This document shows positions 51,161 to 63,800 of a DNA stretch of 64,000 bases, one piece after another (the first letter of the stretch is position 1; every line of letters begins with the position of its first letter). Below the pieces are notes generated by a model, which worked only from the letters and a program-made list of their open reading frames with translations, searched no databases and was not told the DNA's origin. The stretch spans positions 434,001 through 498,000 of the forward strand of contig JAUCEF010000003.1 in assembly GCA_033558025.1 (NCBI GenBank), written 5' to 3'. Made by a program: the position numbers and the translations under genes. Source of the stretch: Phytophthora sp. 'mugwort' (Eukaryota; Oomycota; Peronosporomycetes; Peronosporales; Peronosporaceae).

Positions 51161-53539
51161 ATGAAGGTCGAGATCGATGGGTTGGAAGTGCTCTTCCCGT
51201 ACGAGCGCATGTACTCGGAGCAGCTGCAGTACATGCGCGAGCTGAAGCGTGCTCTGGACGCGCAGGGTCACTGTATGCTGGAGATGCCCACGGGTACAGG
51301 CAAGACGGTGTCGTTGCTGTCCCTCGTGTTGGCCTACAAGCAGGCGCATCCTACGGCCGGTAAGCTCATTTACTGTACGCGCACAGTACCGGAGATGGCC
51401 AAATGTGTGGAGGAGATCAAGAAGCTCATCCAGTACCGTGAGTCACATTACGGTGATAAGGCGCAAGTCACAGCCGTGTGCCTCAGCTCCAGACGCAACA
51501 TGTGCGTGCACCCGCGGGTCATGGCCCACGCCGACGGCGAGGACGTCGACGGTCAGTGCAGAAAGATGACAGCGTCCTGGGTGAGAGCTAGAGCTGCTAA
51601 AGCTCGTGAAGCTACAGCAGACGGCGACGCTCCTATGCCCCAGGCAGGACAAGAACCGGTGCGAGAGGTCGAGATCTGTTCATTCTACGAGAACTACGAC
51701 GCCAGGAAGAGCGACGACACGTTCTTGCCACCTGGAGTCTACTCAGTGGACGATCTGAAGGAGCTTGGAGCCAAGAAAGGGTGGTGCCCCTATTTCTTGA
51801 CGAGATATGTCGTCACATTCGCAGACGTGGTAGTTTACAACTACCAGTACATGCTGGACCCAAAGGTCAGTCAGCTCGTCTCCAGGAGTTTCGAGAAGGA
51901 AAGTATTGTGGTGTTTGACGAAGCGCATAATATCGACAATGTGTGTATTGAAGCGTTGAGTGTCGACTTGGATCGACGCGCACTGGACCGAGCGTCACGG
52001 AACTTGACGACGCTCTCGAGTCAGGTCAATAAGCTGAAACAAGCCGACAAGTCGCGTCTGGACGCAGAGTATCGACGATTAGTGGAAGGACTGCGGTCTA
52101 GTAATGCCGTCGTGGCACCGACCTACACGGATCCAGCCACGAACCAAACGATTGATACAAGTAACGACATTATGATTGCCAACCCTGTGCTGCCAGATGA
52201 CGTGCTGGATGAAGCAATCCCGGGGAATATTCGACGTGCAGAGCACTTTGTGGCATTCATGCGACGACTTATTGAGTATTTACGTCAACGCATTCGAGTG
52301 AGGCAAGTGGAATCCGAGACGCCGCAAGCTTTCCTTCACCATTTGCATCAAGCGATTAACATGGAGATTAAGCCCATGAAATTCTGCTATACACGACTCA
52401 ACTCGCTGCTGCGAACGCTGGAGGTGACAAACTTGGAGGAATACAATTCGTTGACGGATGTGGCAGACTTTGCGACGTTGGTGGCTACGTATGCAGAGGG
52501 TTTCATGCTGATTATTGAGCCGTTTGACAGCGCGTCAGGCGTGCACGACCCGGTGTTGCAGCTCTCGTGCTTGGATGCATCGCTAGCGATCCGGCCAGTG
52601 TTTGAACGCTTCTCCAGCGTCATTATCACGTCCGGAACGCTGTCCCCCATTGATCTGTACCCTCGCTTACTGAATTTCAACCCAGTGATCCGTGAATCGC
52701 TGCCCATGTCCGTCTACCGTTCGAGTATTTGTCCATTGGTGATCACACGTGGTAGTGACCAGATGCCTGTGAGTACCAAGTTCGACCTGCGTGATGATTT
52801 GTCCGTCGTGCGCAACTACGGTACGCTCCTGTTGGAGATGGCGGCTTGTACTCCTGATGGCATGGTGTGCTTCTTCCCTTCGTATCTCTACATGGAAAAG
52901 ATTATCGGTCAGTGGGACTCGCTTGGTGTACTCAAGCGGGTGCTCACCAGTAAGCTGCTTTTCATTGAGACCAAGGACATTGTGGAGACTACTCTGGCAC
53001 TGGACAACTACAAGAAGGCCTGTGACTGCGGTCGTGGCGCCATCTTCTTCTCTGTGGCACGTGGGAAGGTGGCAGAAGGAATTGATTTCGACCGTCATTA
53101 CGGACGTGCTGTGATCCTGTTCGGCATCCCGTTCCAGTACACGCTGTCGAACACATTGCGTGCGCGGCTCGAGTACCTGCGCTACACGCATCAGATCCGT
53201 GAAGGCGACTTTCTTACGTTCGATGCACTGCGTCAAGCCGCTCAATGCGCTGGCCGCGTTCTTCGTAGCAAAACTGACTACGGTCTCGTTATCTTTGCTG
53301 ACTCGCGCTACAACCGCGCTGATAAGCGAACCAAACTACCGCCGTGGATCACACAGTTTCTCGTGGATTCGCACTTGAATCTGTCGGTGGATATGGCCGT
53401 GTTCATGGCCAAGAAATATCTGTCCCTTATGGCGCAACCTGTAGACGAGTTCACGAACGTGAATTCTATCCTGCTGGACGCCGAGGGCGTCGCTAAGTGG
53501 CTCGGTAAACACCCCAAGGAAGACCAGCCCATGGAGTAA
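51161..53539 (+). CDS. XPD: TFIIH helicase XPD/Rad3
   Basis: 5'-3' DNA helicase of TFIIH for nucleotide excision repair and transcription initiation. Intronless, 792 aa (human about 760). Helicase motifs are intact: Walker A MPTGTGKTV with K48 at the same number as in human XPD; motif Ia YCTRTVPEM; DEAH at 253-256 in VFDEAHNIDN; motif III SSVIITSGTLSPIDLYPRLL; motif V SVARGKVAEGIDF; motif VI QAAQCAGRVLRSKTDYG. The four cysteines of the 4Fe-4S cluster are C115, C133, C173 and C209. Between the second and third, an Ala/Pro-rich stretch (about 143-168) makes this loop longer than the human one. The start MKVEIDGLEVLFPYE aligns with the family start. Confidence 0.97.
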   Translation: MKVEIDGLEVLFPYERMYSEQLQYMRELKRALDAQGHCMLEMPTGTGKTVSLLSLVLAYKQAHPTAGKLIYCTRTVPEMAKCVEEIKKLIQYRESHYGDKAQVTAVCLSSRRNMCVHPRVMAHADGEDVDGQCRKMTASWVRARAAKAREATADGDAPMPQAGQEPVREVEICSFYENYDARKSDDTFLPPGVYSVDDLKELGAKKGWCPYFLTRYVVTFADVVVYNYQYMLDPKVSQLVSRSFEKESIVVFDEAHNIDNVCIEALSVDLDRRALDRASRNLTTLSSQVNKLKQADKSRLDAEYRRLVEGLRSSNAVVAPTYTDPATNQTIDTSNDIMIANPVLPDDVLDEAIPGNIRRAEHFVAFMRRLIEYLRQRIRVRQVESETPQAFLHHLHQAINMEIKPMKFCYTRLNSLLRTLEVTNLEEYNSLTDVADFATLVATYAEGFMLIIEPFDSASGVHDPVLQLSCLDASLAIRPVFERFSSVIITSGTLSPIDLYPRLLNFNPVIRESLPMSVYRSSICPLVITRGSDQMPVSTKFDLRDDLSVVRNYGTLLLEMAACTPDGMVCFFPSYLYMEKIIGQWDSLGVLKRVLTSKLLFIETKDIVETTLALDNYKKACDCGRGAIFFSVARGKVAEGIDFDRHYGRAVILFGIPFQYTLSNTLRARLEYLRYTHQIREGDFLTFDALRQAAQCAGRVLRSKTDYGLVIFADSRYNRADKRTKLPPWITQFLVDSHLNLSVDMAVFMAKKYLSLMAQPVDEFTNVNSILLDAEGVAKWLGKHPKEDQPME

Positions 53540-53737
53540 GGCAAGAAAGGAGTAGAACAAGTTGCAATAACAGATCTGCAGCACCATTTGAGCAAATCTG
53601 GTCAATAAAACGGTAACAAGAAGTCGTTGGTTTGGGTATAGAACTCTCCATTTGGATTAGCCGCCGTCGATTACAAAGCAAAGGTGGCCTGCATCCCTAC
53701 AGCAAACAAAGCTTGAACAAAGCTAGCAGCTAGTAGC

Positions 53738-54763
53738 TTAGTTGCGGGGGGCGTCCAGTACGATACCCTCGAACTTGGTCTGGAACCAGTTGATGGCGTC
53801 GTCCTTGGAGAGACGGTGCGGGTGGCCGATGCGCGACTGCTGCATTTTGCGGCGGGCCACACGGGCACCAGCGCGCTTGAGCACAACGAAGAAGTCCATG
53901 CCGTAAATACCCGTGGACGGGTCGTACTTGATGCCCAGGTCAATGTGCTCCTGGATGCCGAAGCCGAAGTTACCCGTCTCCGAGAAGTTCTTGCGCAGCA
54001 GCTCGTACTCCTTGACCTTAAGGCCACGGTCCAGAATCTCCTGAGCGAGCTCGCCGCGGATCGTCACGTGGCATGAGATCTTTTCGTTACGACGGATGCC
54101 GAACGTGCGGACCGTGTAACGGGCTGCAGATACACAACACAAGAACAAGACAAAGAGATTGTCAGCCATCTAGTTGTCCAACTTCTCAGCTTCTTCTTTG
54201 ACTCTCGAGGAATCCCCACACATTAGCCGTCTCTCTGCAGTCTTTTCCAACTGCAGCGAGCACGCGCCTTTGTCGTCTGTTGAGACGATAATCAAAGGAC
54301 TGGACACCAACCTCCGAGATCATTGATGTGTGCGTGAGAGTGGCACGAGCCTCTTTCCAAGCTCAATGTACTCCAAAAGACGAGCGCGATCGGGGATGAA
54401 CCAGAGGTACACGCACGAATGCGCGCACGTCCGACACCCGGAAAGGCCGTAGGAGGGTTAGACGCACCGAGCGCCCACTCAAGGACACTCGGTGGTCCGG
54501 GTAAGTAGCCCGTTAAGGCGGTTCTTTGCTTTCGGAGTCAAAAGCTTACCCTTCGAGTACACGGGCTTCTGACCCGTGAGCTGCTCGAGCACACGGGCAG
54601 CACGCGTGAGCTTATCGCCAGACTCGCCGACGCAGCAGTTGATCACCAGCTTGTCCACGTGGATGTCACGCATGACATTGTTGCTCTTGTCGCCGGCCTG
54701 TTTAAAACGCAAAAGTTAGTTGGGTGGAGGAAGCGATGGGACACATGTAGCCGGGCGCACCAT
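53738..54763 (-). CDS. RPL11: 60S ribosomal protein uL5 (RPL11, three exons)
   Basis: Large-subunit protein that binds 5S rRNA together with uL18 (also in this window). Exon 1 (54763-54761) is only the ATG; intron 1 is 54760-54698 (63 nt, GTGCGC..CAG); exon 2 54697-54550; intron 2 54549-54124 (426 nt, GTAAGC..TGCAG); exon 3 54123-53738. Product 178 aa, the normal length. Conserved blocks: [20 protein letters not shown] and KPVYSK in exon 2; [20 protein letters not shown] and [19 protein letters not shown] in exon 3. Intron 2 is far longer than any other in the window. The one-codon first exon repeats the eL14 arrangement. Exact exon 2 end was fixed by reading frame. Confidence 0.92.
54124..54549 (-). 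other. RPL11: Long intron 2 of uL5
   Basis: A 426-nt intron, whereas the other introns here are 61-101 nt. Ribosomal-protein introns in many eukaryotes host snoRNAs or regulatory elements. I see no clear C/D or H/ACA box pair by eye, so hosting is only a possibility. Confidence 0.5.
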
Positions 54764-54984
54764 CTTAGCTTGTTGTTGTGGAGCTTTTGGAGAAGTACTG
54801 GCGACCGAGGGCCTAATGAGGCCGGGACGATGAAGAGCTGGACGGCTGGAGCTGCACCAACCAATAGAGGTTGAAGACCTCGCATACTAAGCTTCACTAT
54901 GCTGTCCAGATAGATGCATATAATTCCCAGCCTAATTCAATTAGTGTGGCGCAGCATCCGCACTAAGTACGGCAAGTATTTTTA
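54764..54984. other. Upstream flank of uL5
   Basis: Promoter side of uL5, bordering the membrane-protein relic. No motif beyond CCAAT (54861-54865 region, plus strand CCAACCAAT) was recognised. Confidence 0.4.
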
Positions 54985-56725
54985 TTGAAGTTGTCAGGAG
55001 TGAAGGTCATTACGGCAATGGACCTATTGGCGCCTCCACTGTCGTTCCTAGCGAGTCCTTGTGTGTCTCCCATCCAGACTGCAGACGTCGACCGAAGCAG
55101 CATCCGAGCCGGCGTCTATCCCGCCCAAACCAGTCGAGACTCGGTGCATTCAAGTCCGTTAGTCGCCGACATCTTCCTACCGCGACCAGAGGACACGAAG
55201 TTGAAGCGTACCAGTAGCCGACTGAGGCTGCGCTTGCAATGGACTAGCGCATTCAAGATGTAGATTCTCGTGGTTCGGAACGTTGTCGTCTGTTGCTTCT
55301 CCGCGGCGGTGGCCAACGGCGTCTTCTGCATTCGTAACCCTTTTGCCTTCAAGTCGTCCGTGGACCAATCGTTGGAAGAGTTCACGATGGCCCTGCTCGT
55401 CTGGATGGCCATAATCTATGCTGTTATCATGATAATAGCTCATATGCCTTCACTCATGACTCAGAGGTTCATCGAGTGCTCGAACACGCGCCCGAGCTTC
55501 TGGTTTTGCGCCAAGAAATTAATGAAAAGGTCCTGGGTCGCGTTCGCAGCGACGCTGATGGCGATGGTCGCGGTGGGTCTCCTTGTCCAAAACACGTCGC
55601 TCATGCACGACTATTTCCGGCTCCGAGTGCATTTTACCTTGCTGTGGTGAGCAATCTTACGTTCACGGCTGGCCTCATGCTGGCAGTAAGGCGAATTTAC
55701 TACGAATAGACGTACCAAGGTCGGATCGACGGTGCGCAGTGAATAATTTGTCAGAACCACAATCTCCTCCAAGCTTGACGTCACGAATGCCCGCGACATA
55801 ATACACAGCGGCCTCTGAATGCTCATCGACCACCAAAAAAAAACGCACCCCAAGCTACTGGCGCGAGTATCTCAATCAACTGCCTAATGCTCTTGACATT
55901 GCAATTGCTGGAGGATACGTCCACACTGTGCTGGCGTAGTGGCAGCAAATTCAAGAACAAGCCTCAGTTCTGGTCTTTACCATCTGTAGCGTCGCTCTGA
56001 AGCTCGCTCTCCAGGAAGCGGCAAGGCATTACGTTCTCAAGAAGAAAATTCGCAATATCCGTACCATGTGCATGCTTGTCGGTGTCCCGACCGTGTTGAT
56101 CGAAAGACAATCTCGGATCATTCTGTTTGGGACCCAAACGAACATGCTTCTGGTGGGCGGAACCTCCGCTCTGGCTGTCGTGGAGGTTGGGTTTCGTGCG
56201 GCAAAAGCTGCATTCGTTTTTTGGACAACGCGTCGTCGGTCCCGAGCTCTGGAGATTAAACTACTGGAGATCGCACTTGCGCGACATAATGCAGCAGATC
56301 GGGCATCTTCCTTGTTGCCCTCGTTGATATCCGTGAAGCTTGAGTACGAATTGTGGAGGCGACAGGTGATTTCCTATCACACCGCAGAAGTGACCGCTGA
56401 CATGTACGCTGAGTATATTGCGATCGGCTGATCGCAATCGATAGTGTTCTGGTGGCTTGGGCATCCTTTGTACCCAGTGCTCTATATTGACGGCGATACC
56501 TCTCTGTCTGAGCTTGGCGTCTCGAGACTACGGTTCAATCAGGCCGCGATGCTGGGCTTTCAGTCATTCGTCGAAATCTTTGTTGACTATGTGTGCATCG
56601 TGATGGAGATGGCGGTTGCTATTAAGTTTGACCGGATCGGAAACCTCAGCACTTTTCTCGGGTCCTTGTTCGTGATTATGGCCGTCGTCACTATCATTAT
56701 CTCAAGTAGCGTGCATCTCGGATGA
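54985..56725 (+). pseudogene. Polytopic membrane protein, decayed (copy A)
   Basis: Relic of a multi-pass membrane protein that I do not recognise. A hydrophilic Ser/Arg-rich N-terminus (from 54985 or the ATG at 55018) ends in LRLRLQWTSAFKM and an in-frame TAG (55261-55263). The same frame then continues with membrane segments (VVVCCFSAAVANGVFC; FTMALLVWMAIIYAVIMIIA). A frame change near 55610 leads to FYLAVVSNLTFTAGLMLA. Another stretch (from about 55850) has an in-frame TAG near 55938. Then VALKLALQEAARHYVLKKKI and MLLVGGTSALAVVEVGFRAA follow, with an in-frame TGA at 56429-56431, then FQSFVEIFVDYVCIVMEMAV and a final segment LFVIMAVVTIIISSSV, stop 56723-56725. At least three nonsense codons and two frame changes make it dead. 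The layout resembles a six- to eight-helix protein with a central cytosolic loop. Confidence 0.65.
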
Positions 56726-57500
56726 AAGCTTTGGCCATTGTGACAATCAATGCTGCTTCAGAGTCACAAGTTCTGACACTCAATTAGGAACGGAGTGCAC
56801 CACGCGGTGAAGTTTTTGTGTTGAATCTGGCCGTCAAATGATCGTCGTCTGACAAAGTGATAGTCCTCAGTTCTAGCAAGTTCTCGCGTCGATCGTTCTT
56901 GTCCTTCAACTTTGTGTCGCTCTGCCAGTGATGGCGTTCTCGAATTCGGTCAGCCTCGCTCCAAAAGACAGGCGACTGCATCACTACGGCAGCCAACTAC
57001 ACTTCCACCTACGTTGGTGCACAGTGGCCAAGTTGCAGTGCCTTCTGTTCCGCAACATAATCGACTGCGTCGTGTTGCAAAACATATATTCGTTCAAGTC
57101 TCCCCACAGACCCTCGAGTTCCCAGCCTACCTACGTTAAGTGGCATGGTTGGTAGTTATCTACTCGTCCAGAACACATCGCTACTGCAACAAGGTCACGT
57201 TCGCCGCAGTACATTCTGCGATACTTCATAGCCCCGACAGGGAGTTCCAGCAGCGACAAAAAAAAAAAAAAAATCCCCGTCGCAAAGAGCTCCAAGTAGC
57301 TTGTGGCGGTCCAATCTTGAACCGCGCATCCGTTATGATCTGATGGTCTTGGCGAGTTGGGATTGTCATGAAGCTCGTGCTTCAGGAAGCTGCGAGACGT
57401 TTACATCCTCAACAAGCGGATTCCACGTATCCGCTACCAAGCATACTCAATCGCGAATCGCGTGCTCCTCCTGGTTGATAGCCGTGTTCAACATTACATA
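56726..57500 (+). pseudogene. Polytopic membrane protein, decayed (copy B fragment)
   Basis: Second, more eroded copy of the preceding gene. The clearest match is KLVLQEAARR from 57369, followed in a shifted frame by YILNKRIPRIRYQAYSIANR. This parallels KLALQEAARHYVLKKKIRNI of copy A. Earlier parts (from about 56930) are probably the corresponding upstream region but too broken to align by eye. A run of 15 A interrupts it at about 57259-57273. The rest, including the last membrane segments, is missing before the next gene begins. Confidence 0.5.
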
Positions 57501-57815
57501 ATATGGTAATGTCGATATTATTAAGTGTCATGTAGCTGTGTGTTCAATAACGCAGACATTTTGTGTTGCTCCTTCATCGAAATCATTAGCAGATGAAGTC
57601 GGTACTATTTGTTTACAAGGGAACTTGAATGGAGTCACTCGTGTCTTAGCGACTGCCCCAGTCACAGCAAGAACCCCGTGCGTCCTCATCAAGCTGACTG
57701 CCCGACATGTACGTCCAGTACAATAACTACTCAATCGCTGACCCGGCACTTGGTTGAAACGACGGGTCGCCCGCGAGAAACTACTACAACAGCCCCAAGC
57801 TTCGGTACTAGAGGA

Positions 57816-60800
57816 ATGATGTCGACGCAGATTCCCCAGCATGAAGTGACAGGTTCTCATGCTCATGAATCCGCACCGACGGCTCCATCTCGACGCCGTG
57901 AAATGGTCTGCGATCTCTTGACGCAGATTTTCGTATTGGCGGAACGTACACGAGTTGCCAAGCAGCGCTCGATACCTGATGCACAAGCCGAGCCAATTTC
58001 TCTCATCGAATTGATCCAAGCTTCGTCGTCAGTCTTCGAGCGCTATGGAATCGGACCACCGGACGACGCTCTTTACCAGCGATATCTCTTGTCGCTGTCG
58101 ATCCACAAGGAGAAAAACTGGCGCAAGAAGATTGCGAGCTTCGACTTCAACAGCCAACCGACGATCGATAGCTTCCGAAACGCAGCAGCAGATGGACAAC
58201 GTGACAGGAAGCACAACGTCGTTCGTCGAGCGTCATTTGTCTCAGAGCCTTCACCTCCAGTCACAAACCTCGATTCAAGAAGCTTTCGTGTCATCCCCAA
58301 GCAGCAGCTTCAACTTGATTTGTTTAGTGACATGCTGTCCCTTGAGTCTCCAATTCAGCGACTCCCCGTAGCCGATGATAGCCAAAAAACATTCACAAAG
58401 ACTCGGCGACTTGTTCCTATGTATCGATCAGCAAGCAACGCAGAAGATGGCGAGCAGTCCGACGACCTTTTCCCACTCACTGCCAAACCACTTGAGATGA
58501 TGACGACGTCGATCGAACAATGGCGAGCTGCCCAGGCAGTTAAGCAGCTCATGACTCAAAGCAAAGCTCAGGATGTGCAGACGCACAAGCAGCAGGTCGT
58601 AACTCGCTGCACGCATGCAATTTTCCACTGGATCGCGCACTGTTTGCCCGAGAAGCTTAATTTTCAGCTGACCGAGAGTCCTCGAGCTCTCCCGCTTTGT
58701 ATTTTACGGCGCATTCGCGTAAACGTTAAAGTTCTCAAGAAAAGTGCACGAAACGTTTGGACGTGGCAGATGAAGACGCTCTTGAACGCGTGGCATCGAG
58801 AGGCCCAGAAAGTAGCAGCATTTCGAGTGCGTAGACTTGTCAAGCAGCGCGCTGAGGCGCTGGAGACGACTTTCCACTGTCTTCAGAGCTGGCGATTCTT
58901 TACTGAGACCAAGAAATGCTTGACAGCAAGAGCACAGTGGGTAGCTCAACGCTGCAGTCGTTCGAGGCTACGCACGTGCTTGGAGCGCTGGCGACGCGTG
59001 TTTCGGAGCCGAGAGCAGCAAACTCGAGTCGTTCGCCGTCGCTCGCGTCGCTTACAGCATCAGATTTTAACGTCCTGGCAAGAACTTGTCCAGTCGAAAC
59101 GAGACGAGAGATCTCGCTTCGACACGGCCCGAAAACGACGCGTTTTGGCGCGGTGGAAGAGCGACAAGGAGAGGAAGCAAGCGTCTCGCGCGCTGCTGTG
59201 TATAGCTGCAGACCAGTGCCGTCTGCGAGTATTGAGCAGCTGGTGGATCAAACTACGTATTAATGTGTCTCACCACGTGACAACTCGAGCGCGAGTCCAT
59301 TTGTGGGGAGCAATTTGTCGCCAACGACGGTGCCAAGCGGTTGTTCGAGGCTGGCGACTGGCGGTCAAGCAACACAAAAGTTTTCATGAACGAGACGAGC
59401 GATTTCGTCGGTATATTCGCCGCCGGCATCTGCGCCAGAACTTCATTGCTTGGGCTGCTTGTGCCCAGCGACAAGTGGCGATAATTAACATGTTGTCCGA
59501 CAGGGTGAAGGCTCGAGTGTCCAAGCTCCTGTCGCTTTATTTCGCACACTGGAAGACGCATTGGAACAAGGTTTCCGACTATGAGGAAGCACTCGTCATT
59601 TGTGTGACGTCTACGAGACGGAAAAAGGTCTGGGAATACTGGAGAAGGAGCACGGGCACTCGAAATGCTACTCGGTGTCTAAATTCCGTCTACTCGTGGC
59701 ACCTTGTGGCAAAGTTTTTCACGCATTGGGAACAGCACACGGCGCAGAAGATTAAGCTTCACTTAACCTTTTTAAAGTGCCAGCAGCGTCACAGATTAAC
59801 CGTGTTAGCACTGCATTGGAAGCTGCTCGTGACGAATCTGCACCTTCAGTATCAAAAACAAGACGCGGTCGAGCACTTTGGTGCACGAAAAGCGCTACAA
59901 TTAAGGCGAATTTGTCTCGCAGCCTGGCGAGAGCATGTTCATGACAGGAGAGCGTGTGAACTTCGAGGCCAAGAGCTACGACATTCGACTCGACGTCGGT
60001 GGTTAATTAACTCGGTTTGGTCGAAATGGAGCCACGCGTTCTGGCTGCGAACAGCGGCTCGGCTAGCTGACAAACAGCTCCAAAGGTACCGGCAATCGCA
60101 CTGTTTTTCCGTATGGAAACAGGTTGTGCACGCTGCTCGACAGCGCCGCGAGCGAGCACTTCAAGTGGTGGCAATGCTGCTTTATTGCCACTTTCGACAA
60201 TGTTTTCTAGAGTGGAGACGACTTCAAGCAGCTAAACACAAGCTCGTGAAGAGGTCGGAAGTGACGCGACAACTGGTACGTACACGGACGCTCGCGACAC
60301 GATGGGAGGCTTGGAGACACGCACTCGAGATGAAACGCGGACAGTACGAACGACTGTGCATCGTCACTTGTCAGTGGCAAAAGCGGCAGCTTTGGACCAA
60401 TTTCCAGAGCTGGAAGACGATCTGGTGTAGTCGCAAACGGCATCATCAGTTGCTTCATTCCACATTGCGCATGTCCAAGCGGAAGGTAGTGGAGGCGCAT
60501 TTCCATGCGTGGAGATTAAAATTTCGAACCTCCGTAGCTCGTGAGCTTGCGGTTCATGAGACACAGGAGAAACTACTGCGATTTAAGGTCAAGCGAGCAA
60601 TTCGATGGTGGCATTCTCATCACGTCCAGCAACTTGAACACAGTCATCTTGTAGTCAAAGCTCTCGCGTATTGGCGTCAGACGCTCGTTTCCAGAGCGTT
60701 TACACGCTTTCTCAAGTATAAACAGTTGAGAAAACGACTGAGAACGGCGATAATTATGAGCTATAGCCACGTCAAAAGCGCAGCATTCGCCCAGTGGCAA

Positions 60801-63800
60801 ACGTTTCTCACTCAAAGGCACTGCAAACATCAAGTCGACGCCGTACGAGCTGTCACGATGACGAATTTCCGCGTGCACAGACGAATTAGGCGATGGAAGG
60901 AGAAGGTTCAAGCTCGCAAGTTACTTAAGCTGGCACTGACACACGCTGTCAGGACCTCCACAGCGTCAATAATGCAACGGCATGTGATGAACTGGAGGAG
61001 GTTTGTGGCGCGACAGGTTCGAATGAGAGTTTTGAAGCAGAAGGCGGCCGCATTCCGCTCTTTGTGTTTATTGCCACCGTGTTTCGGAGCTTGGAAGACT
61101 TTCCAGTCTCGGAACAAGTACAAACAGGAACGGATGCGACGTGCATCGGGTTTGTGGTCCCATCAAAATGAGAGGCGGGTGTTTAAAGTCTGGGTGTTGT
61201 ATGCTGCCAACAACCGGCGGACTAAATGCGCTGTAGCAAAGTGGAGGAACGAGACATTCGCGAGACGTTTTACCACTTGGAAACGCTTTGAATCACTCCA
61301 GAAGAAGAAACAACTCGACAGATTGCGAGCGATAAAGTGTTACGAGCGACGCATTTGCTACCGCGTTCTGAAGAACTGGCGAGGGACATCGCGACACGAT
61401 CGAGTTGCACGACAGAGGTGGAACCAGAACGTTTCATGTCGCGTATTGACCGAGTGGAGACGTGTTGTTGTTTCTCGCCAACAATCAAGACAATGGGCTT
61501 TGTGTATGGCTAACCGAGCCAAATTGACTCGCTTGCGAGTCATTTGGAGCCACTGGCGCACGAAAACTCGGGTCTTTCGCTGCGTCGAAGGTTTACGAGG
61601 CAAAGCGACTGCAAACCGAGTGACGTCGGATCTTCGGCTTCGATTTCGTCGTTGGAAGCAGTTTACACTTGTCTCGCTCGGTATGAACGAGTTGAGACGT
61701 CGTCAAAAGACTGAGCTCGTGCGAAAGACCTTTCTGGACGGGTTTCAACGCTACACTCAGCTCCAACGCAAAGAACGAGCTCTGACCACGCAAATTGCTT
61801 GTGTGCACGACGCGTTCTTGAACGAATGGCTCGCAATGAAACTACACCAAAGGATGTCGAGTATTGCAGCATGTGAAGACATGCGACGAACCGGGAATCT
61901 GAAGAGGCTGCTTGGTGTGGCATGGGGTGGATGGATACATTGTCATAGGAGAATTCAGAGCCAGCAAGTCTCAATTTGTCAACTACGAGGCGAAATTTCG
62001 AGACTGGATGAGCAGAATCGTCGTCTTAATCGTACGAAACTTTGTTGTATATTTTATCGCTGGCGAAGTCTCAAAGTTGCTCGAGTGATGGAGCGGTGGA
62101 GAGACGTAACTCAAATACAGAAGCGAGTTCGTCTTTATACACTTAAGGCGATCGAATGGTGGCACAAGACGCAGTGTGGCCGAGTTTTCCATGCCTGGAC
62201 GCGATTCTGTCGACTACGAACCAACCAGCGACGGATCCGTGCCATGAATGTCAAATATAAGTTGAAACGAACGTGGCAGCGCTGGCAAACGTTTACAACC
62301 GCGTCGTTAAGCGAGAAAACACGTACTCGGAGCGTTCATGAATTTCATCTCATGTGGGTCTATCGGAACAATTTGAAGACGTGGCGAGAAGCCACTTCCT
62401 CGCTTCATGTGCGACGTCATCAGCTTCTCGAATTGTATCATTCGTCACGTCTCCGACTTCTTGCTGTTTTGTTTAAGGAGTGGCAAAAGTTTGCCGCAAT
62501 GGAGAAAACCGAGCGTGTGCAAAAGACCGTTTCACGTGTCGTGCACGAGCAAAACCTCACGCGAAGGAGCTTCAGCGTGTGGCGATTAAACGTCGCTGGC
62601 ATTTGCTACCATCGTCGCCACTTGCAAATCAATACCGAGAGACTTCAAGTATTGATGCTCTGTTCGTCTTTCCGAGCGTGGCGTTCGTGGAGCAAACACC
62701 ATAAAAAACTGAAAAGTGTTGCACATATTTTGTCGACCAAATGCAACTCGAAAGTGGCGTTTCGAGTTTTTACAGCTTGGCACACGCATGCTGAAAAAAC
62801 TAGTGGCATTCGACACGAGATTTCGTCTTTTTTGCATTTCCGTCGGATGCAAAACGGCGTTAAAGCATTGCGAAATTTGGTCCATGAACAAAAATATCAG
62901 CGAAATTTCCGTCAAAAGGCCGAACGTTTTAGGACGGCGGGGTGTGGCAAGCAAGTTTTGAGTATCTTTACACGATGGAGGAAGCTCGCAGTATTGGCGC
63001 GAAAGACGCGCGCTGTGACGCTGCGATATCTTCAAGAGAAGCTTCTTCCAAGTGTCTGGGGTGCCTGGATCATGTACGTTAAGACGCAGCGTGACACAAA
63101 AACGAAAATTCTGGCAGCGACGCGAAGTTGGACGAACGCATCCCTTCGCAAGACCTGGAACGCGCTAGTACGCGTCTTTATTGCCGGAAAGCGGCGCCAA
63201 ACAATTTTGGCACGTGCCGATTTCCACTTTCGCAATCGTCGATTAGACCAAACATTGAAATTTTGGCGCCAATTGAGCAAAGAGAGCCAGCATTTCCGTG
63301 CCATTAGTGACAAATTTCTTATACAGTGGAAATGCCAGACGACGTATCGCTGTTTCAGGGCATTGCACGGCCACGCAATTACCAGCAAAACGCTTCGAAC
63401 GAGTGAAAAAACAGTCACGTCTCGAGTTCGCGCGACAGCGATGCTGAGGACATGGTACGCGTGGCGAAAGCTGATGTTCATCTCGCGGTCTGGCAAGCGG
63501 CAGCTGTTACAACGTCACTGGGCTGCTTGGGTCCGTTCACAGGCGTCTCGGAGGATGATTAAGACCTTCCAGGAGCATTTCGAAGCGCAAATGTTAAAGA
63601 ATTTTCAACGTCGATGTGTGACAAACTGGAAACAGTTTGTGGCGACTCGGAAACTTGGCAAGGCGAGGAGACTGCTGTCCACTGCATTTGCCGGTACGCG
63701 GTCGCTGCAGCGCGTTTGGATCTGCTGGATGAAATCTGTCGCTCAGACTCGTGCGGCCAAGTTGCGGATGCGAAATGCACTGATGCACATGCGTCGGCAG

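Noticed and set aside
57259..57273. Run of 15 A as a retrogene poly(A) tail
   Set aside because: It lies inside the copy B membrane relic rather than at its end, and no target duplication or processed-gene structure was seen.
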